Source of the DNA: Paenibacillus sp. NFR01
GTDB lineage: Bacteria; Bacillota; Bacilli; Paenibacillales; Paenibacillaceae
Length of the DNA: 64,000 bases
Direction: 5' to 3'
Assembly: GCF_900111565.1 (NCBI RefSeq)
Contig: NZ_FOIK01000001.1
Location: 1,395,309-1,459,308, forward strand
Shown: positions 45,361-54,120 of the stretch, piece by piece
How positions within the stretch are numbered: position 1 is the first letter of the stretch
Layout of the letters: every line of letters begins with the position of its first letter
Notes under the pieces: model-generated
What the model saw: the letters and a program-made list of their open reading frames with translations, nothing else
Databases searched by the model: none
What the model was told of the DNA's origin: nothing
Position numbers and translations under genes: made by a program

Positions 45361-45813
45361 ATGGAAAACGCGCGAGAGCTGTTTCAAATCATGACCCGGC
45401 GCTTTGGCCTACTCAATAAGAATTGCTGTACCATCGGCGGGAGTGACATTACTCCTGTTCAGAGCCACATCTTGTATGAGGTCGATCGTCAGCATAATCC
45501 TTCCATGCAACAAATTGCCGAGACGCTTGGGACAGACATCACCACGTTCAGCCGTCAGGTTCAGTCCCTTATCAAAATGGACTTAATCAAAAAGACGCCG
45601 GATCCTACCGACCGGCGAATCTCCACCCTTTCACTTACGGTGCAAGGAAAGTATGTAGCGACAACCATCGATTCCCAAATGAACAGCTACCTGGAGGAGG
45701 TCTTTTCCTACATGAGCGAGTTCGAAAGAGAAATGGTTATACGGTCCGTTCAATTAATGAACGATGCCATGGCTAAATCCGACCGTTGCTGCCGCCCCGT
45801 TAAGATCGACTGA
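45361..45813 (+). CDS. MarR-family regulator with two vicinal Cys pairs, next to arsM
   Basis: Winged-helix dimeric regulator, 150 residues. The helix-turn-helix reads SMQQIAETLGTDITTFSRQV and the wing PDPTDRRISTLSLT. It has Cys-Cys pairs at residues 22-23 (NKNCCT) and 143-144 (DRCCRP); in the MarR fold both termini form the dimer interface, so they could meet. The gene lies 28 bases before arsM and is the first in the operon. I infer an As(III)- or thiol-sensing regulator; this is unproven. Confidence 0.88.
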   Translation: MENARELFQIMTRRFGLLNKNCCTIGGSDITPVQSHILYEVDRQHNPSMQQIAETLGTDITTFSRQVQSLIKMDLIKKTPDPTDRRISTLSLTVQGKYVATTIDSQMNSYLEEVFSYMSEFEREMVIRSVQLMNDAMAKSDRCCRPVKID

Positions 45814-45841
45814 CGATTGACCATCCAAAGGAGTGATTTCC

Positions 45842-46645
45842 ATGAGTGAAACGACAAAAGATCAAATTCGTCAAAACGTTCGTGCCAAGTATCAAAAAAT
45901 TGCTGTAAAGCCGGCGAAACTCTCCAATTCCTGCTGTGCAACGGACAGCTGCTGCGACACTCCGGCAGATTTTAACGAAATATCGGCAAAGCTCGGGTAC
46001 TCCTCAGAAGAACTGCATGCCGTCCCTGAAGGCGCGAACCTGGGTTTGGGCTGCGGGAATCCGCAAGCCATTGCAGAGCTTAAACCAGGCGAATACGTGC
46101 TGGATTTGGGCAGCGGAGGCGGGTTCGACTGCTTCCTTGCTTCTCGGCAGGTGGGGAATTCGGGTAAAGTTATCGGCGTGGATATGACTCCGGATATGGT
46201 TAGCCTTGCACGGTCCAATGCCGCCAAGGGGAAATTTCATAATGCTGAATTCAGGCTGGGGGAAATCGAGCACCTTCCCGTCGCTGATCAAAGCGTAAAT
46301 GTTATCATTTCTAATTGTGTCGTTAACCTTTCGCCGGATAAACAACAGGTATTCGACGAAGCTTATCGTGTGCTGAAGCCCGGAGGCCGGATTGCCATTT
46401 CCGATATTGTAACAACCGCCGAACTACCATCGGAAATTAAGAATGACATGAGCGATCTATACTCCGGCTGTATTTCCGGCGCTTCTTCCATTGCGGAGAT
46501 TCAGGAAATGCTTGGTCGAAGCGGTTTTTCGGATATCTCCATCGAACCAAAAGACGAGTCTAAAGCCTTTATTAAAGATTGGGTACCCGGTGCAAACATC
46601 GAAGAGTATATCGTTTCAGCTGTAATTAAAGCAGTCCGACGCTAA
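45842..46645 (+). CDS. arsM: Arsenite S-adenosylmethionine methyltransferase ArsM
   Basis: Methylates trivalent arsenic using SAM, giving mono- to trimethylated forms. The SAM core VLDLGSGGGFDCFLASRQVG and IGVDMTPDMVSLAR is flanked by the arsenic-specific Cys residues: pairs CC at 31-32 and 37-38, then SNCVVNLSPDK and YSGCISGASS. 267 residues from the ATG at 45842 with AAAGGAG upstream. It is followed by a probable arsinothricin acetyltransferase, a known partner of arsM. Confidence 0.94.
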   Translation: MSETTKDQIRQNVRAKYQKIAVKPAKLSNSCCATDSCCDTPADFNEISAKLGYSSEELHAVPEGANLGLGCGNPQAIAELKPGEYVLDLGSGGGFDCFLASRQVGNSGKVIGVDMTPDMVSLARSNAAKGKFHNAEFRLGEIEHLPVADQSVNVIISNCVVNLSPDKQQVFDEAYRVLKPGGRIAISDIVTTAELPSEIKNDMSDLYSGCISGASSIAEIQEMLGRSGFSDISIEPKDESKAFIKDWVPGANIEEYIVSAVIKAVRR

Positions 46646-46666
46646 ATCGACTTGGGGGGCTAAAAG

Positions 46667-47161
46667 ATGCAGGACATTGCGGTTCGGCGGGCAGTAACTG
46701 AAGATGTGGCAGACCTTCTGCTCATTTACAATCAAGGGATCGAAGATCGGATTGCCACGCTTGAAGAAGAAACCAAGGATCTCGCCTATATGGAAAAGTG
46801 GCTTGAGGATCACCAGGGACGACATGCCGTTTTAGTCGCAGAAGAACGCGGGCAGATTGTCGGCTGGGCCTCCCTAAACCCTTATTCTCATCGCTGTGCG
46901 TATCGCGGTGTAGCTGATTTGTCGGTCTACATCCATAGAGAGCATCGCGGCCAAGGCGTTGGCTCCCTCCTCCTGAATGCGCTGGAAAAGGAAGCCCGGA
47001 TCAGCGAGTTCTACAAAATCGTCCTGTTTACCTTTCCTTTCAACGGTCAGGGGCAAGGTTTATACCGAAAAATGAATTACCGTGAGGTTGGTGTCCTCGA
47101 GAATCAAGGCATCCTGGACGGCAAACCGGTTGATGTAATGATTATGGAAAAATTGCTATAA
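46667..47161 (+). CDS. arsN1: GNAT acetyltransferase, probable arsinothricin N-acetyltransferase ArsN1
   Basis: 164-residue GNAT of the phosphinothricin-acetyltransferase type. DLLLIYNQGIEDRIATLEEE and acetyl-CoA loop HRGQGVGSLLLNALE are clear; PFNGQGQGLYRKMNYREVG marks the C-terminal half. Enzymes of this type in ars operons acetylate arsinothricin, an arsenical glutamate mimic. The assignment rests on position 21 bases after arsM; acetylation of phosphinothricin or another amine cannot be excluded. Confidence 0.75.
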   Translation: MQDIAVRRAVTEDVADLLLIYNQGIEDRIATLEEETKDLAYMEKWLEDHQGRHAVLVAEERGQIVGWASLNPYSHRCAYRGVADLSVYIHREHRGQGVGSLLLNALEKEARISEFYKIVLFTFPFNGQGQGLYRKMNYREVGVLENQGILDGKPVDVMIMEKLL

Positions 47162-47167
47162 TTTTTT

Positions 47168-47608
47168 CTAGGAATGACGATCGTAAATGGCCTTCAGTGA
47201 AGCCCATTGATTGGGCTTTACTGCAATGGTCGGACGAATCGCTTTCGCTTGCTGCTCCGCCTCTTCCAATGTTTTAGCCAGCCCCAGTTCTTTGAGCGTA
47301 CCCACGGCTACAGCACCTGTGCGGCCCCTTCCGCCTCCGCAGTGAAAAGCAACCCGTTTGCCTTCACGATACGCCTTGACCACTTCTTGAATTGCGCTAT
47401 GGAACAGTTCCGGCTCAGGTTCTTCTGCATGGTCGCCCAGAGGAATCTTGATCCATTTCACCGCTTGCGATGTGGATGCGCAGTGTTCTGCTTCTTCCCG
47501 CAGGTCTACCACCACTTCAATGCCTTCGTCGTTCACCATTTGCTCCACGTCATTAGCGCCGCCAAAATAAATTCTATCCTCAACCAATCGATGATACGAT
47601 TTCACCAT
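47168..47608 (-). CDS. Dual-specificity/tyrosine phosphatase-like protein at the end of the ars operon
   Basis: Cys-based phosphatase fold. The active loop HCGGGRGRTGA fits HCX5R, and the general acid is probably in LGDHAEEPEPE. 146 residues from the ATG at 47608, which has AAGGAG upstream; the ORF is open further 5' but without a start signal. It follows arsC by 67 bases on the same strand. Similar genes occur in some Bacilli ars operons, with unknown role. Confidence 0.82.
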   Translation of the reverse strand: MVKSYHRLVEDRIYFGGANDVEQMVNDEGIEVVVDLREEAEHCASTSQAVKWIKIPLGDHAEEPEPELFHSAIQEVVKAYREGKRVAFHCGGGRGRTGAVAVGTLKELGLAKTLEEAEQQAKAIRPTIAVKPNQWASLKAIYDRHS

Positions 47609-47675
47609 TATCTTCTCCTTTGCAATCAACGCTTCGTAACGAAGGGAGAGGTTCTCCCGCCGCATATCCGTATTA

Positions 47676-48095
47676 TTATTCGCCGGTTTCCGCAAAACGC
47701 TGGATGCGTGCACCAATTTCATCCCGGACTCGCTGGAATACGGCCCATTTCTCTTCCTCGGTTCCCGCTGCTTTGGCAGGATCATCAAATCCCCAATGTT
47801 CGCGTTTAACCCTTGGAGGTGTAATAGGACATTTATCGGCAGCATCCCCGCAAAGAGTAACAACCAAATCGGCGTTGTTCAAGAGTTCCGGATCAATGAT
47901 ATCCGACGTCTGGTTGGAAATATCAATGTGGACCTCGGCCATCGCTTTTACGGCATTCGGATTCAACCCATGAGCTTCGATCCCTGCGCTATACACATTC
48001 CAATCATCACTAAGCCATTTTTTTGCCCAACCTTCAGCCATTTGGCTGCGGCAAGAGTTTCCGGTACAGAGAAAATAGATTGTTTTTTTCGTCAT
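47676..48095 (-). CDS. arsC: Arsenate reductase, thioredoxin-coupled
   Basis: Reduces arsenate to arsenite with electrons from thioredoxin. The P-loop [14 protein letters not shown] carries the nucleophile Cys10, and the relay pair lies in [12 protein letters not shown] (Cys near 82 and 89). 139 residues matches B. subtilis ArsC. The gene is 36 bases after acr3, making the arsenite it produces available to the exporter. Confidence 0.96.
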   Translation of the reverse strand: MTKKTIYFLCTGNSCRSQMAEGWAKKWLSDDWNVYSAGIEAHGLNPNAVKAMAEVHIDISNQTSDIIDPELLNNADLVVTLCGDAADKCPITPPRVKREHWGFDDPAKAAGTEEEKWAVFQRVRDEIGARIQRFAETGE

Positions 48096-48131
48096 TTGAA
48101 ATGTCTCCTTTGATTAAATGATCTGGATCCG

Positions 48132-49190
48132 TTAAGAAACGGTGGATAGTTTTTCAAAGTATTTCCACTGAAACCATAAGGCGACGTTCACCAACCCAAT
48201 AAGCACTGGCACCTCTACTAAAGGGCCGATAACGGCCGCAAAGGCGGCGCCAGAGTTAATTCCGAACACTCCAATGGCAACAGCAATGGCCAGCTCAAAA
48301 TTATTGCTTGCAGCCGTAAAAGAAAGTGAAGCTGCCACAGGGTAGCCGGTTCCGATTTTGCGGGAAAGATAAAAAGATAAGAAGAACATAATGACAAAGT
48401 AAATGAGCATCGGGATTGCAATCCGAACGACATCCATGGGCAACTGCACCATCAAGTCGGCTTTTAACGAGAACATCAGGATGATTGTAAAGAGCAAGGC
48501 GATCAAAGTCAGAGGACCGATTTTAGGGAGGAATGCTTGTTCAAACCAAGCTTCGCCTTTTGTTTTCAGTGCAATGATGCGGGTAAGAACGCCGGCCGCA
48601 AAGGGAATTCCGAGATAGATTAGGACACTTTCTGCAATCTCTCCCATGGAAATGTTCACAACCGCCCCCTGGACCCCAAACCATTCAGGCAGAACCGTGA
48701 CAAATACATAGGCGAACACAGAGTAAAATACGATTTGAAAAATCGAATTAAAGGCAACCAGGCCAGCCGTATACTCCGGATCCCCTTTGGCCAAATCGCT
48801 CCAAACAAGAACCATCGCAATACATCGAGCCAGCCCGATCATAATCAGGCCAACCATATACTCCGGCATATCACTTAGAAAAAGAATGGCCAGGATAAAC
48901 ATAAGCACCGGGCCAATAATCCAGTTCTGAACCAGCGATAGCAATAATACTTTCCAGTCTTTAAATACCCGGCCCAGTTTTTCATACTTCACTTTGGCCA
49001 GTGGGGGATACATCATTAGAATCAGCCCCACAGCAATGGGAACGGATGTTGTTCCGATTTGCATGTCCGACAGTCGTTCGGCAAATCCCGGAACCCAATA
49101 TCCCAAAATAATCCCTAAAGCCATAGCCGCAAAAATCCAAAGGGTTAAGTAACGATCAAGAAATGACAATCTTTTTTTCGATTGATCCAC
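48132..49190 (-). CDS. acr3: ACR3-family arsenite efflux transporter
   Basis: Arsenite exporter with ten predicted membrane helices. [18 protein letters not shown] contains the essential Cys of ACR3; [14 protein letters not shown] and [17 protein letters not shown] are other family blocks. 352 residues is typical. Second gene of arsR-acr3-arsC-phosphatase. It is often annotated arsB in Firmicutes although unrelated to the E. coli ArsB. Confidence 0.95.
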   Translation of the reverse strand: MDQSKKRLSFLDRYLTLWIFAAMALGIILGYWVPGFAERLSDMQIGTTSVPIAVGLILMMYPPLAKVKYEKLGRVFKDWKVLLLSLVQNWIIGPVLMFILAILFLSDMPEYMVGLIMIGLARCIAMVLVWSDLAKGDPEYTAGLVAFNSIFQIVFYSVFAYVFVTVLPEWFGVQGAVVNISMGEIAESVLIYLGIPFAAGVLTRIIALKTKGEAWFEQAFLPKIGPLTLIALLFTIILMFSLKADLMVQLPMDVVRIAIPMLIYFVIMFFLSFYLSRKIGTGYPVAASLSFTAASNNFELAIAVAIGVFGINSGAAFAAVIGPLVEVPVLIGLVNVALWFQWKYFEKLSTVS

Positions 49191-49244
49191 GGCATTCTCT
49201 CCTTATCAACTTCATTCCACGGGATCAGCGGGTATAGGTAACTC

Positions 49245-49586
49245 TTACTCACAGCACATTCCGTTCTTCTCCAGCATCTTCAATTCCTGTTCTTGGGAAG
49301 GGACATGCTTAAATAAATCCTGCACCAATTCCCAGTGCGCATTCGCCGAGTTCAGCGAATAATAGATCCACTGCCCCTTACGATTTTCTTTAATCCATCC
49401 TGCATCCTTTAACTTTCGCAGGTGCTGACTTACAGCCGGCTGGCTAATTTGAAGCACTTCTACGAGCTCACAAACGCAGCATTCCCGGATCTCCAAGAGT
49501 TTGATCACCGTCAACCGGGTTTTATCCCCAAGCAGTTTCAAAATTTGAGAAACATCTTCGATAGTTGGTGTTGTGTTCACTGTCAT
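49245..49586 (-). CDS. arsR: ArsR-family arsenite-responsive repressor
   Basis: Winged-helix repressor released by As(III) or Sb(III). The metal-binding motif is ECCVCEL, an ELCVCDL-type site with one extra Cys; the recognition helix is QISQPAVSQHLRKLKDAG. It ends in a further Cys pair, GMCCE. 113 residues from the ATG at 49586, which has GAGGGGG 7 bases upstream. It is first in its operon, 54 bases before acr3. Confidence 0.95.
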   Translation of the reverse strand: MTVNTTPTIEDVSQILKLLGDKTRLTVIKLLEIRECCVCELVEVLQISQPAVSQHLRKLKDAGWIKENRKGQWIYYSLNSANAHWELVQDLFKHVPSQEQELKMLEKNGMCCE

Positions 49587-49608
49587 CCCATGACCCCCTC
49601 GCCACATA

Positions 49609-49637
49609 AATATATAATGATACGCTTATATAAACAA
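49609..49637 (-). promoter_or_regulatory. ars operon promoter with ArsR operator candidate
   Basis: TTGTTT (49632-49637), 17 bases, TATATT (49609-49614). An ATATAA-N8-TTATAT inverted repeat (49612-49631) fills the spacer, placed to let ArsR block the polymerase. Confidence 0.7.
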
Positions 49638-49748
49638 CAGCTAATATTCTCTTAAATGTTCCCCGCATCCTCTATACATAATGTTAGACACCTTATTAAT
49701 TATCAAGTATGCTCTGTGCATACCTGCGACAATGAAATGGAGTTAGCC

Positions 49749-50687
49749 ATGACAAAACAACGCAAGATAATTTATACCCTAACCATCCTCTATACCGTGT
49801 TAATTCTATATTTCATGTTTCTCGCTTTCGGCAGAACAGGTGCCGCAGGGCATACCACAGGCTACACCTTTATCTTTTCACCTGACAGTTTCTTCAAGTT
49901 GCCAGCCCTGTCTGATCTTCTGCATCCTATTCTCATGGATTTTGTAGGGGTTGGGAATATCATCGCCTTTATCCCTTTTGGCATATTGATTCCATGGTTA
50001 TATCGGATCAATTTTGTTCGGTTCCTTACATTGTTCTTCTTGTCGATTATCCTACTGGAAACCGTACAGGCACTTTCGTTTCTCGGCAGCTTTGATATTA
50101 ACGACGCTATTCAAAACTCATTGGGGGCGGCAGTCGGTTTTGGCGCGTATAAGCTTGGTTTTCGTTCAAAAAAGGGGTGGCGCAATATTATATTCACCGC
50201 CGTTTCCTCTGTGGTTCTTTTAGCAGGGGTATGGGAATTGTGCGGGATCGCGGATAAAGCGTTAACCAAAGAAGAAGGTCCCTTTGTAGCTGTAAACGGA
50301 TTGATGGACCCCTCCGGAAGCTTATCAACCGGAATCCAACCGAAAAGCTTTAAATTTAACAATCAAGAAATAAAACCAAGCTATAATATGTTCAAGACCG
50401 AAAATGGAAATGCAGAAACGTTCACGTATACAAGTAAAGAGGAAATGATTTTCTCTCTAAATTACGGGATACTTGAACAAACGGATTATTCTGGAGGCAT
50501 CCGCGTTTCCGTCGATGGACGCGAGGTATTGACCAGTTCCGGAGAGGATCAACGCCTTTATCCGGAACTGTTCCCGGCGATGTTTGAGATTCCGATCGAG
50601 GCGGGAAGTAAGCTTACGATAACCCTTGAGGGGAACGAAAAAATATGGGATGTCGGGTATAGAAAGATGAAATATTTTTGGAACTGA
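49749..50687 (+). CDS. VanZ-family membrane protein with extra C-terminal domain
   Basis: The first ~150 residues hold the VanZ fold: four to five helices with GVGNIIAFIPFGILIPWL and DINDAIQNSLGAAVGF. Residues ~190-312 are an extra extracytoplasmic beta-rich domain, not seen in classical VanZ. 312 residues from the ATG at 49749 (GGAG upstream). VanZ proteins are linked to teicoplanin or lipophilic-antibiotic tolerance, but most are of unknown role. It is divergent from arsR and not evidently part of the arsenic system. Confidence 0.83.
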   Translation: MTKQRKIIYTLTILYTVLILYFMFLAFGRTGAAGHTTGYTFIFSPDSFFKLPALSDLLHPILMDFVGVGNIIAFIPFGILIPWLYRINFVRFLTLFFLSIILLETVQALSFLGSFDINDAIQNSLGAAVGFGAYKLGFRSKKGWRNIIFTAVSSVVLLAGVWELCGIADKALTKEEGPFVAVNGLMDPSGSLSTGIQPKSFKFNNQEIKPSYNMFKTENGNAETFTYTSKEEMIFSLNYGILEQTDYSGGIRVSVDGREVLTSSGEDQRLYPELFPAMFEIPIEAGSKLTITLEGNEKIWDVGYRKMKYFWN

Positions 50688-50721
50688 GTCCATTAATAGG
50701 AACCCCAAGGAGGAAATCCGC

Positions 50722-51945
50722 GTGGAGATTAACAAAGCTGAAATCGGGCATCATCCCGGAAGGAAAAGGCGCACCTTGCCGGCGCTGCTTGAAGTGTGGG
50801 CGGTCTCAACGAAACTGGGGCTTACGTCGTTCGGCGGCCCCATTGCCCATCTCGGTTATTTTCATAACGAATACGTCCGCCGCCGCAAATGGATCGATGA
50901 ACGAAGTTATGCGGATCTGGTCGCGCTGTGTCAATTTTTGCCCGGCCCGGCCAGCAGCCAGGTCGGCATCGGGATCGGCATCATCCGCGCCGGCTGGCTT
51001 GGCGGGCTGATCGCCTGGCTTGGTTTTACGCTTCCCTCCGCAGTCGCCCTGGTTCTCTTCGCCTTTCTGCTGCAGGGGTTTGATATCAGTGGCGCCGGCT
51101 GGATCCACGGTCTGAAAATCGTCGCCGTGGCCATTGTTGCCCAGGCGGTCTTTAGCATGGGCCGGAACCTCGCGCCCGACCGCAACAGGGCCACCATTGC
51201 CGTGATCGCCGCAGCCGCCACCCTTTTGTGGCAAACAGCGTTTAATCAGGTTCTGCTCATCGTCGCCGCAGGCCTGGCCGGCATGATTCTGTACAGAAAA
51301 CAGAGCTCCTCTGCCACGGCGGCGGATTTATCCGTTCCTGTCAGCCGCAGGTTTGCGTTCTTCTGTCTGGCGGCCTTCTTCGGCTTGCTGATTCTTCTTC
51401 CGGTATGGAGCCAATACGCCGGTTCGGAAGCCTTGTCTTTATTCGACAGCTTTTACCGGTCCGGCTCGCTTGTGTTTGGCGGAGGGCATGTCGTACTTCC
51501 GCTGCTCGAACGGGAGGTCGTCCCGACGGGACTGATCAGCAAATCCGACTTTTTAGCCGGATACGGCGCGGCCCAGGCCGTACCGGGCCCCTTATTCACC
51601 TTTGCCGGATATCTGGGGGCGATGATCAGCGGGGTTCAAGGCGCTTTGATCGCCACTGTCGCGATCTTTCTGCCGGCTTTTCTGTTGATCGCAGGCACGC
51701 TGCCTTTCTGGAACGCTTTACGAAAAAACGCCAAGGTTCAGGGCGCCCTGATGGGAATCAACGCAGCCGTCGTCGGCATCCTGCTCGCGGCGCTGTATCA
51801 TCCGCTTTGGACAACGGCAGTGCTGGCGCCTGCCGATTTTGCGCTGGCTTCCATCCTCTTTCTGCTGCTCGTCTTTTGGAAAATCCCGCCCTGGGCCGTT
51901 GTTGCGGCCGGCGCGGCCGGCGGGATGCTGATCGGGTTGTGGTAA
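50722..51945 (+). CDS. chrA: Chromate transporter ChrA, long two-domain form
   Basis: CHR-family exporter of chromate. The duplicated halves each carry the signature: TKLGLTSFGGPIAHLGYFHN with FLPGPASSQVGIGIG in the first, and SGSLVFGGGHVVLPLLE with QAVPGPLFTFAGYLG in the second. 407 residues is the bidomain length. The start is GTG with AGGAGG upstream. It follows the VanZ-like gene by 34 bases. Next to ars genes it makes this a metal(loid) oxyanion resistance stretch. Confidence 0.93.
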   Translation: MEINKAEIGHHPGRKRRTLPALLEVWAVSTKLGLTSFGGPIAHLGYFHNEYVRRRKWIDERSYADLVALCQFLPGPASSQVGIGIGIIRAGWLGGLIAWLGFTLPSAVALVLFAFLLQGFDISGAGWIHGLKIVAVAIVAQAVFSMGRNLAPDRNRATIAVIAAAATLLWQTAFNQVLLIVAAGLAGMILYRKQSSSATAADLSVPVSRRFAFFCLAAFFGLLILLPVWSQYAGSEALSLFDSFYRSGSLVFGGGHVVLPLLEREVVPTGLISKSDFLAGYGAAQAVPGPLFTFAGYLGAMISGVQGALIATVAIFLPAFLLIAGTLPFWNALRKNAKVQGALMGINAAVVGILLAALYHPLWTTAVLAPADFALASILFLLLVFWKIPPWAVVAAGAAGGMLIGLW

Positions 51946-51947
51946 AG

Positions 51948-52727
51948 TTACCTTTTTACGGCAAACCACAGGGTCCAGCGGTCTTTCTCGACTATCGGGG
52001 CCGGGCTGGACTCAAGCTTGCCGCCGATAAAAGCAATCAGCCCGCTCAGCTCCTCGTCGGTTAATTCATGCAGAATCGAACGCCCCGTCCGTTGCGCAAG
52101 GTCCGTCTGCAGGGCTGCCCAATCCGCATAATCGCGCCGCGTCTCCCAAAACTGCACTTCCCGAACGGCCGCGAACCCGCTGGAATCAAGCGCTGCGTGC
52201 ACGGCCTCCGCGGCATGGCGGCGGGAACGCTCCGCGGCGGCGAGCTCCGGATATTTTTCGAAAAAATACCCCCGCAGATGATGCTCGTCGCCCGGCAGCA
52301 GGCAATCCTGAGGCGTCCGGTCCTGAACAATGAGCATTCCGCCGCACTTCAGGATGCGGTTCGCTTCCCGAAAGCAGCGTTCCAGATCGTCCACATGGTG
52401 AATGAGCGCCCTCTCCAGCACAAGCTCGAAAGCTTCCCCGGCCAGCCCCGTATTGTACGCCTCCCCCTGCTGAAACACCGCATGCTCCACATCCCTGCAC
52501 AGAGCCGAAGCGCCGGCCAGCATCGCTGCCGAAAAATCCACCGCCGTCACCTGCGCCGCGCCCAGCTTGACCAAAGCCCGGGTGTAAATCCCGCCCCCGC
52601 AGCCGATATCCGCCGCCCTTTTGCCGGATACCTCCACATGGCTTTGAATGAAATCCATCCAGGATGCGTCGGCGTCCCTTGCGGTATAAGTCGTTCCGTT
52701 GTCCTCATGGTGAAAGTCGATAGGCAT
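51948..52727 (-). CDS. Class I SAM-dependent methyltransferase (Methyltransf_11 type)
   Basis: Substrate unknown. AADIGCGGGIYTRALVKLGA is the SAM loop, VTAVDFSAAML the acidic ribose contact, and ANRILKCGGMLIVQDRTP the post-core strand. 259 residues from the ATG at 52727, with GGAG 8 bases upstream. It converges with chrA, the two stops 2 bases apart, and no terminator separates them. A palindrome lies 34 bases upstream of the start. Confidence 0.85.
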   Translation of the reverse strand: MPIDFHHEDNGTTYTARDADASWMDFIQSHVEVSGKRAADIGCGGGIYTRALVKLGAAQVTAVDFSAAMLAGASALCRDVEHAVFQQGEAYNTGLAGEAFELVLERALIHHVDDLERCFREANRILKCGGMLIVQDRTPQDCLLPGDEHHLRGYFFEKYPELAAAERSRRHAAEAVHAALDSSGFAAVREVQFWETRRDYADWAALQTDLAQRTGRSILHELTDEELSGLIAFIGGKLESSPAPIVEKDRWTLWFAVKR

Positions 52728-52760
52728 GCGATCATCTCCATTGGTTTTTGTTTCATTCAA

Positions 52761-52775
52761 TGAAACTCCGTTTCA
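52761..52775. promoter_or_regulatory. Palindrome before the methyltransferase gene
   Basis: TGAAAC-TCC-GTTTCA, perfect arms of 6, within the likely promoter region. It resembles operators of TetR-type regulators, none of which is adjacent. Confidence 0.45.
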
Positions 52776-52871
52776 ATATACACGGATATTATCCTCTTCC
52801 GTCTCCCCATCCGTCAAGGAAGTTTGCGACACTCACACTCCATGCCAGCCTTTGCCGCCTGGGAAGCTACT

Positions 52872-53046
52872 GGACATGAGCGCCGTTATTTGCCGAAAAA
52901 CAAGCTTTTTCAAATATTAACGGACCTGAGCGCCGTTATTCCCGCCCTGCTGCTTTCAAAAACGCCTAAAATTCAGAAATAACGGCGCTGATGTCCGGCA
53001 ATTCGGGAAATGATGCGATTTCCCAAAAATAACGCCTCTCATGTCC
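52872..53046. repeat. Four copies of a 19-bp intergenic repeat, two per strand
   Basis: GGACATGAGCGCCGTTATT (52872-52890) and a one-base variant (52922-52940) on plus; reverse complements at 52978-52996 and 53028-53046. Relatives occur again at 61.2-61.6 kb. The gap 52776-53103 holds no gene, only these repeats. Confidence 0.88.
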
Positions 53047-53103
53047 GTAAGCTCATGGGCTTTAATCTGGCGGCCGTGCAGCATCAGGAAGGAGGTGCAC
53101 AAA

Positions 53104-53148
53104 TAAAAAAAGATGCGTCCGCAAGCGGAACTCCGCTTGGAACACATC
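53104..53148 (-). terminator. Rho-independent terminator after miaA
   Basis: On the minus strand GATG..CC-AAGCGG pairs with CCGCTT-GG..CATC around a short loop, then TTTTTTTATTT. It begins 13 bases past the miaA stop. Confidence 0.85.
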
Positions 53149-53160
53149 CTTATCCGATGA

Positions 53161-54120
53161 TTATTGTGAAACTCCGGGCAACTTCCGGGCGACGACGCCT
53201 TGAATCTCCGCGAAAATCTCCGCAAAGCTACGGCCTTCGCCGGTCTCGACCCATTCGATCTCTTTCATGTGCCGGAACCAGGACAGCTGGCGTTTGGCAA
53301 ACCGGCGGGTGTCCCGCTTAAGCAGCGTGACCGCCTCATCCAGCGTCAGCTCTCCTTCCAGATAAGCGGCGATTTCCTTGTAGCCCAGCCCCTGCATGGA
53401 CACCAGGCTGCGGTCATATCCTTTGGCCAACAGCCCGCGCACTTCCTCGACCAGCCCTTCGGCCAGCATCTGGTCGATCCGCTCCTCGATCCGGCTGTAC
53501 AGTACCTGCCGGTCCATGGTCAGACCGATGAGGCACAGCCGGTAAGGCGATTCTTTCTTTTGCCCGGCATGGGAAGCGGACAACGTGGTATCCGTCTGGT
53601 GATGCACCTCCAGCGCGCGGATGACCCGGCGGCGGTCGTTCGGATGCAATCTTGCCGCACTCTCCGGATCCACTGCCGCAAGGCGGGCATGCAGCGCTTC
53701 CGCACCGTGCGCCTCGGCGTAAGCTTCCTGCTCGCTGCGGAACGCCTCGTCAGCCACCGCCTCGGAGAAGCGGAACCCGTAGCACAAAGACTCGATGTAC
53801 AGCCCGGTTCCGCCGACGATAAACGGCAGCTTGCCGCGCCCGCTGATCTCCTCGATCAGCCGTCCGCCCTGTTCCTGGAATTCCGCCACGGAATAGGCAT
53901 CCTCGGGATCATGGATGTCGATCAGATGATGCGGAATGCCCTCGGTCTCCTCCGGACGGATTTTGGCGGTGCCGATGTCCATCCCCCGGTACACCTGCAT
54001 GGAATCGCCGGAAATGACCTCGGCCCCGTAGGCTTTGGCCAGCTCGAGGCTCAGCTTCGTTTTGCCGACCGCGGTCGGGCCGAGCAGCACCAGCACATCC
54101 CGCTTGCTCTCAGTTGTCAA
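53161..54120 (-). CDS. miaA: tRNA dimethylallyltransferase MiaA
   Basis: Adds a dimethylallyl group to A37 of tRNAs reading UNN codons. P-loop LLGPTAVGKTKLSLEL is near residue 12; SGDSMQVYRGMDIGTAK and HHLIDIHDPEDAYSVAEF are family blocks, and TRRFAKRQLSWFRH lies near the end. 319 residues is normal. The start is TTG with GGGGTGA 6 bases upstream, overlapping the upstream methyltransferase by 11 bases. The usual downstream neighbour hfq is not here. Confidence 0.95.
   Translation of the reverse strand: MTTESKRDVLVLLGPTAVGKTKLSLELAKAYGAEVISGDSMQVYRGMDIGTAKIRPEETEGIPHHLIDIHDPEDAYSVAEFQEQGGRLIEEISGRGKLPFIVGGTGLYIESLCYGFRFSEAVADEAFRSEQEAYAEAHGAEALHARLAAVDPESAARLHPNDRRRVIRALEVHHQTDTTLSASHAGQKKESPYRLCLIGLTMDRQVLYSRIEERIDQMLAEGLVEEVRGLLAKGYDRSLVSMQGLGYKEIAAYLEGELTLDEAVTLLKRDTRRFAKRQLSWFRHMKEIEWVETGEGRSFAEIFAEIQGVVARKLPGVSQ

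Noticed and set aside
52872..53046. Insertion sequence ends
   Set aside because: Multiple short inverted copies are present but there is no transposase or target-site duplication.
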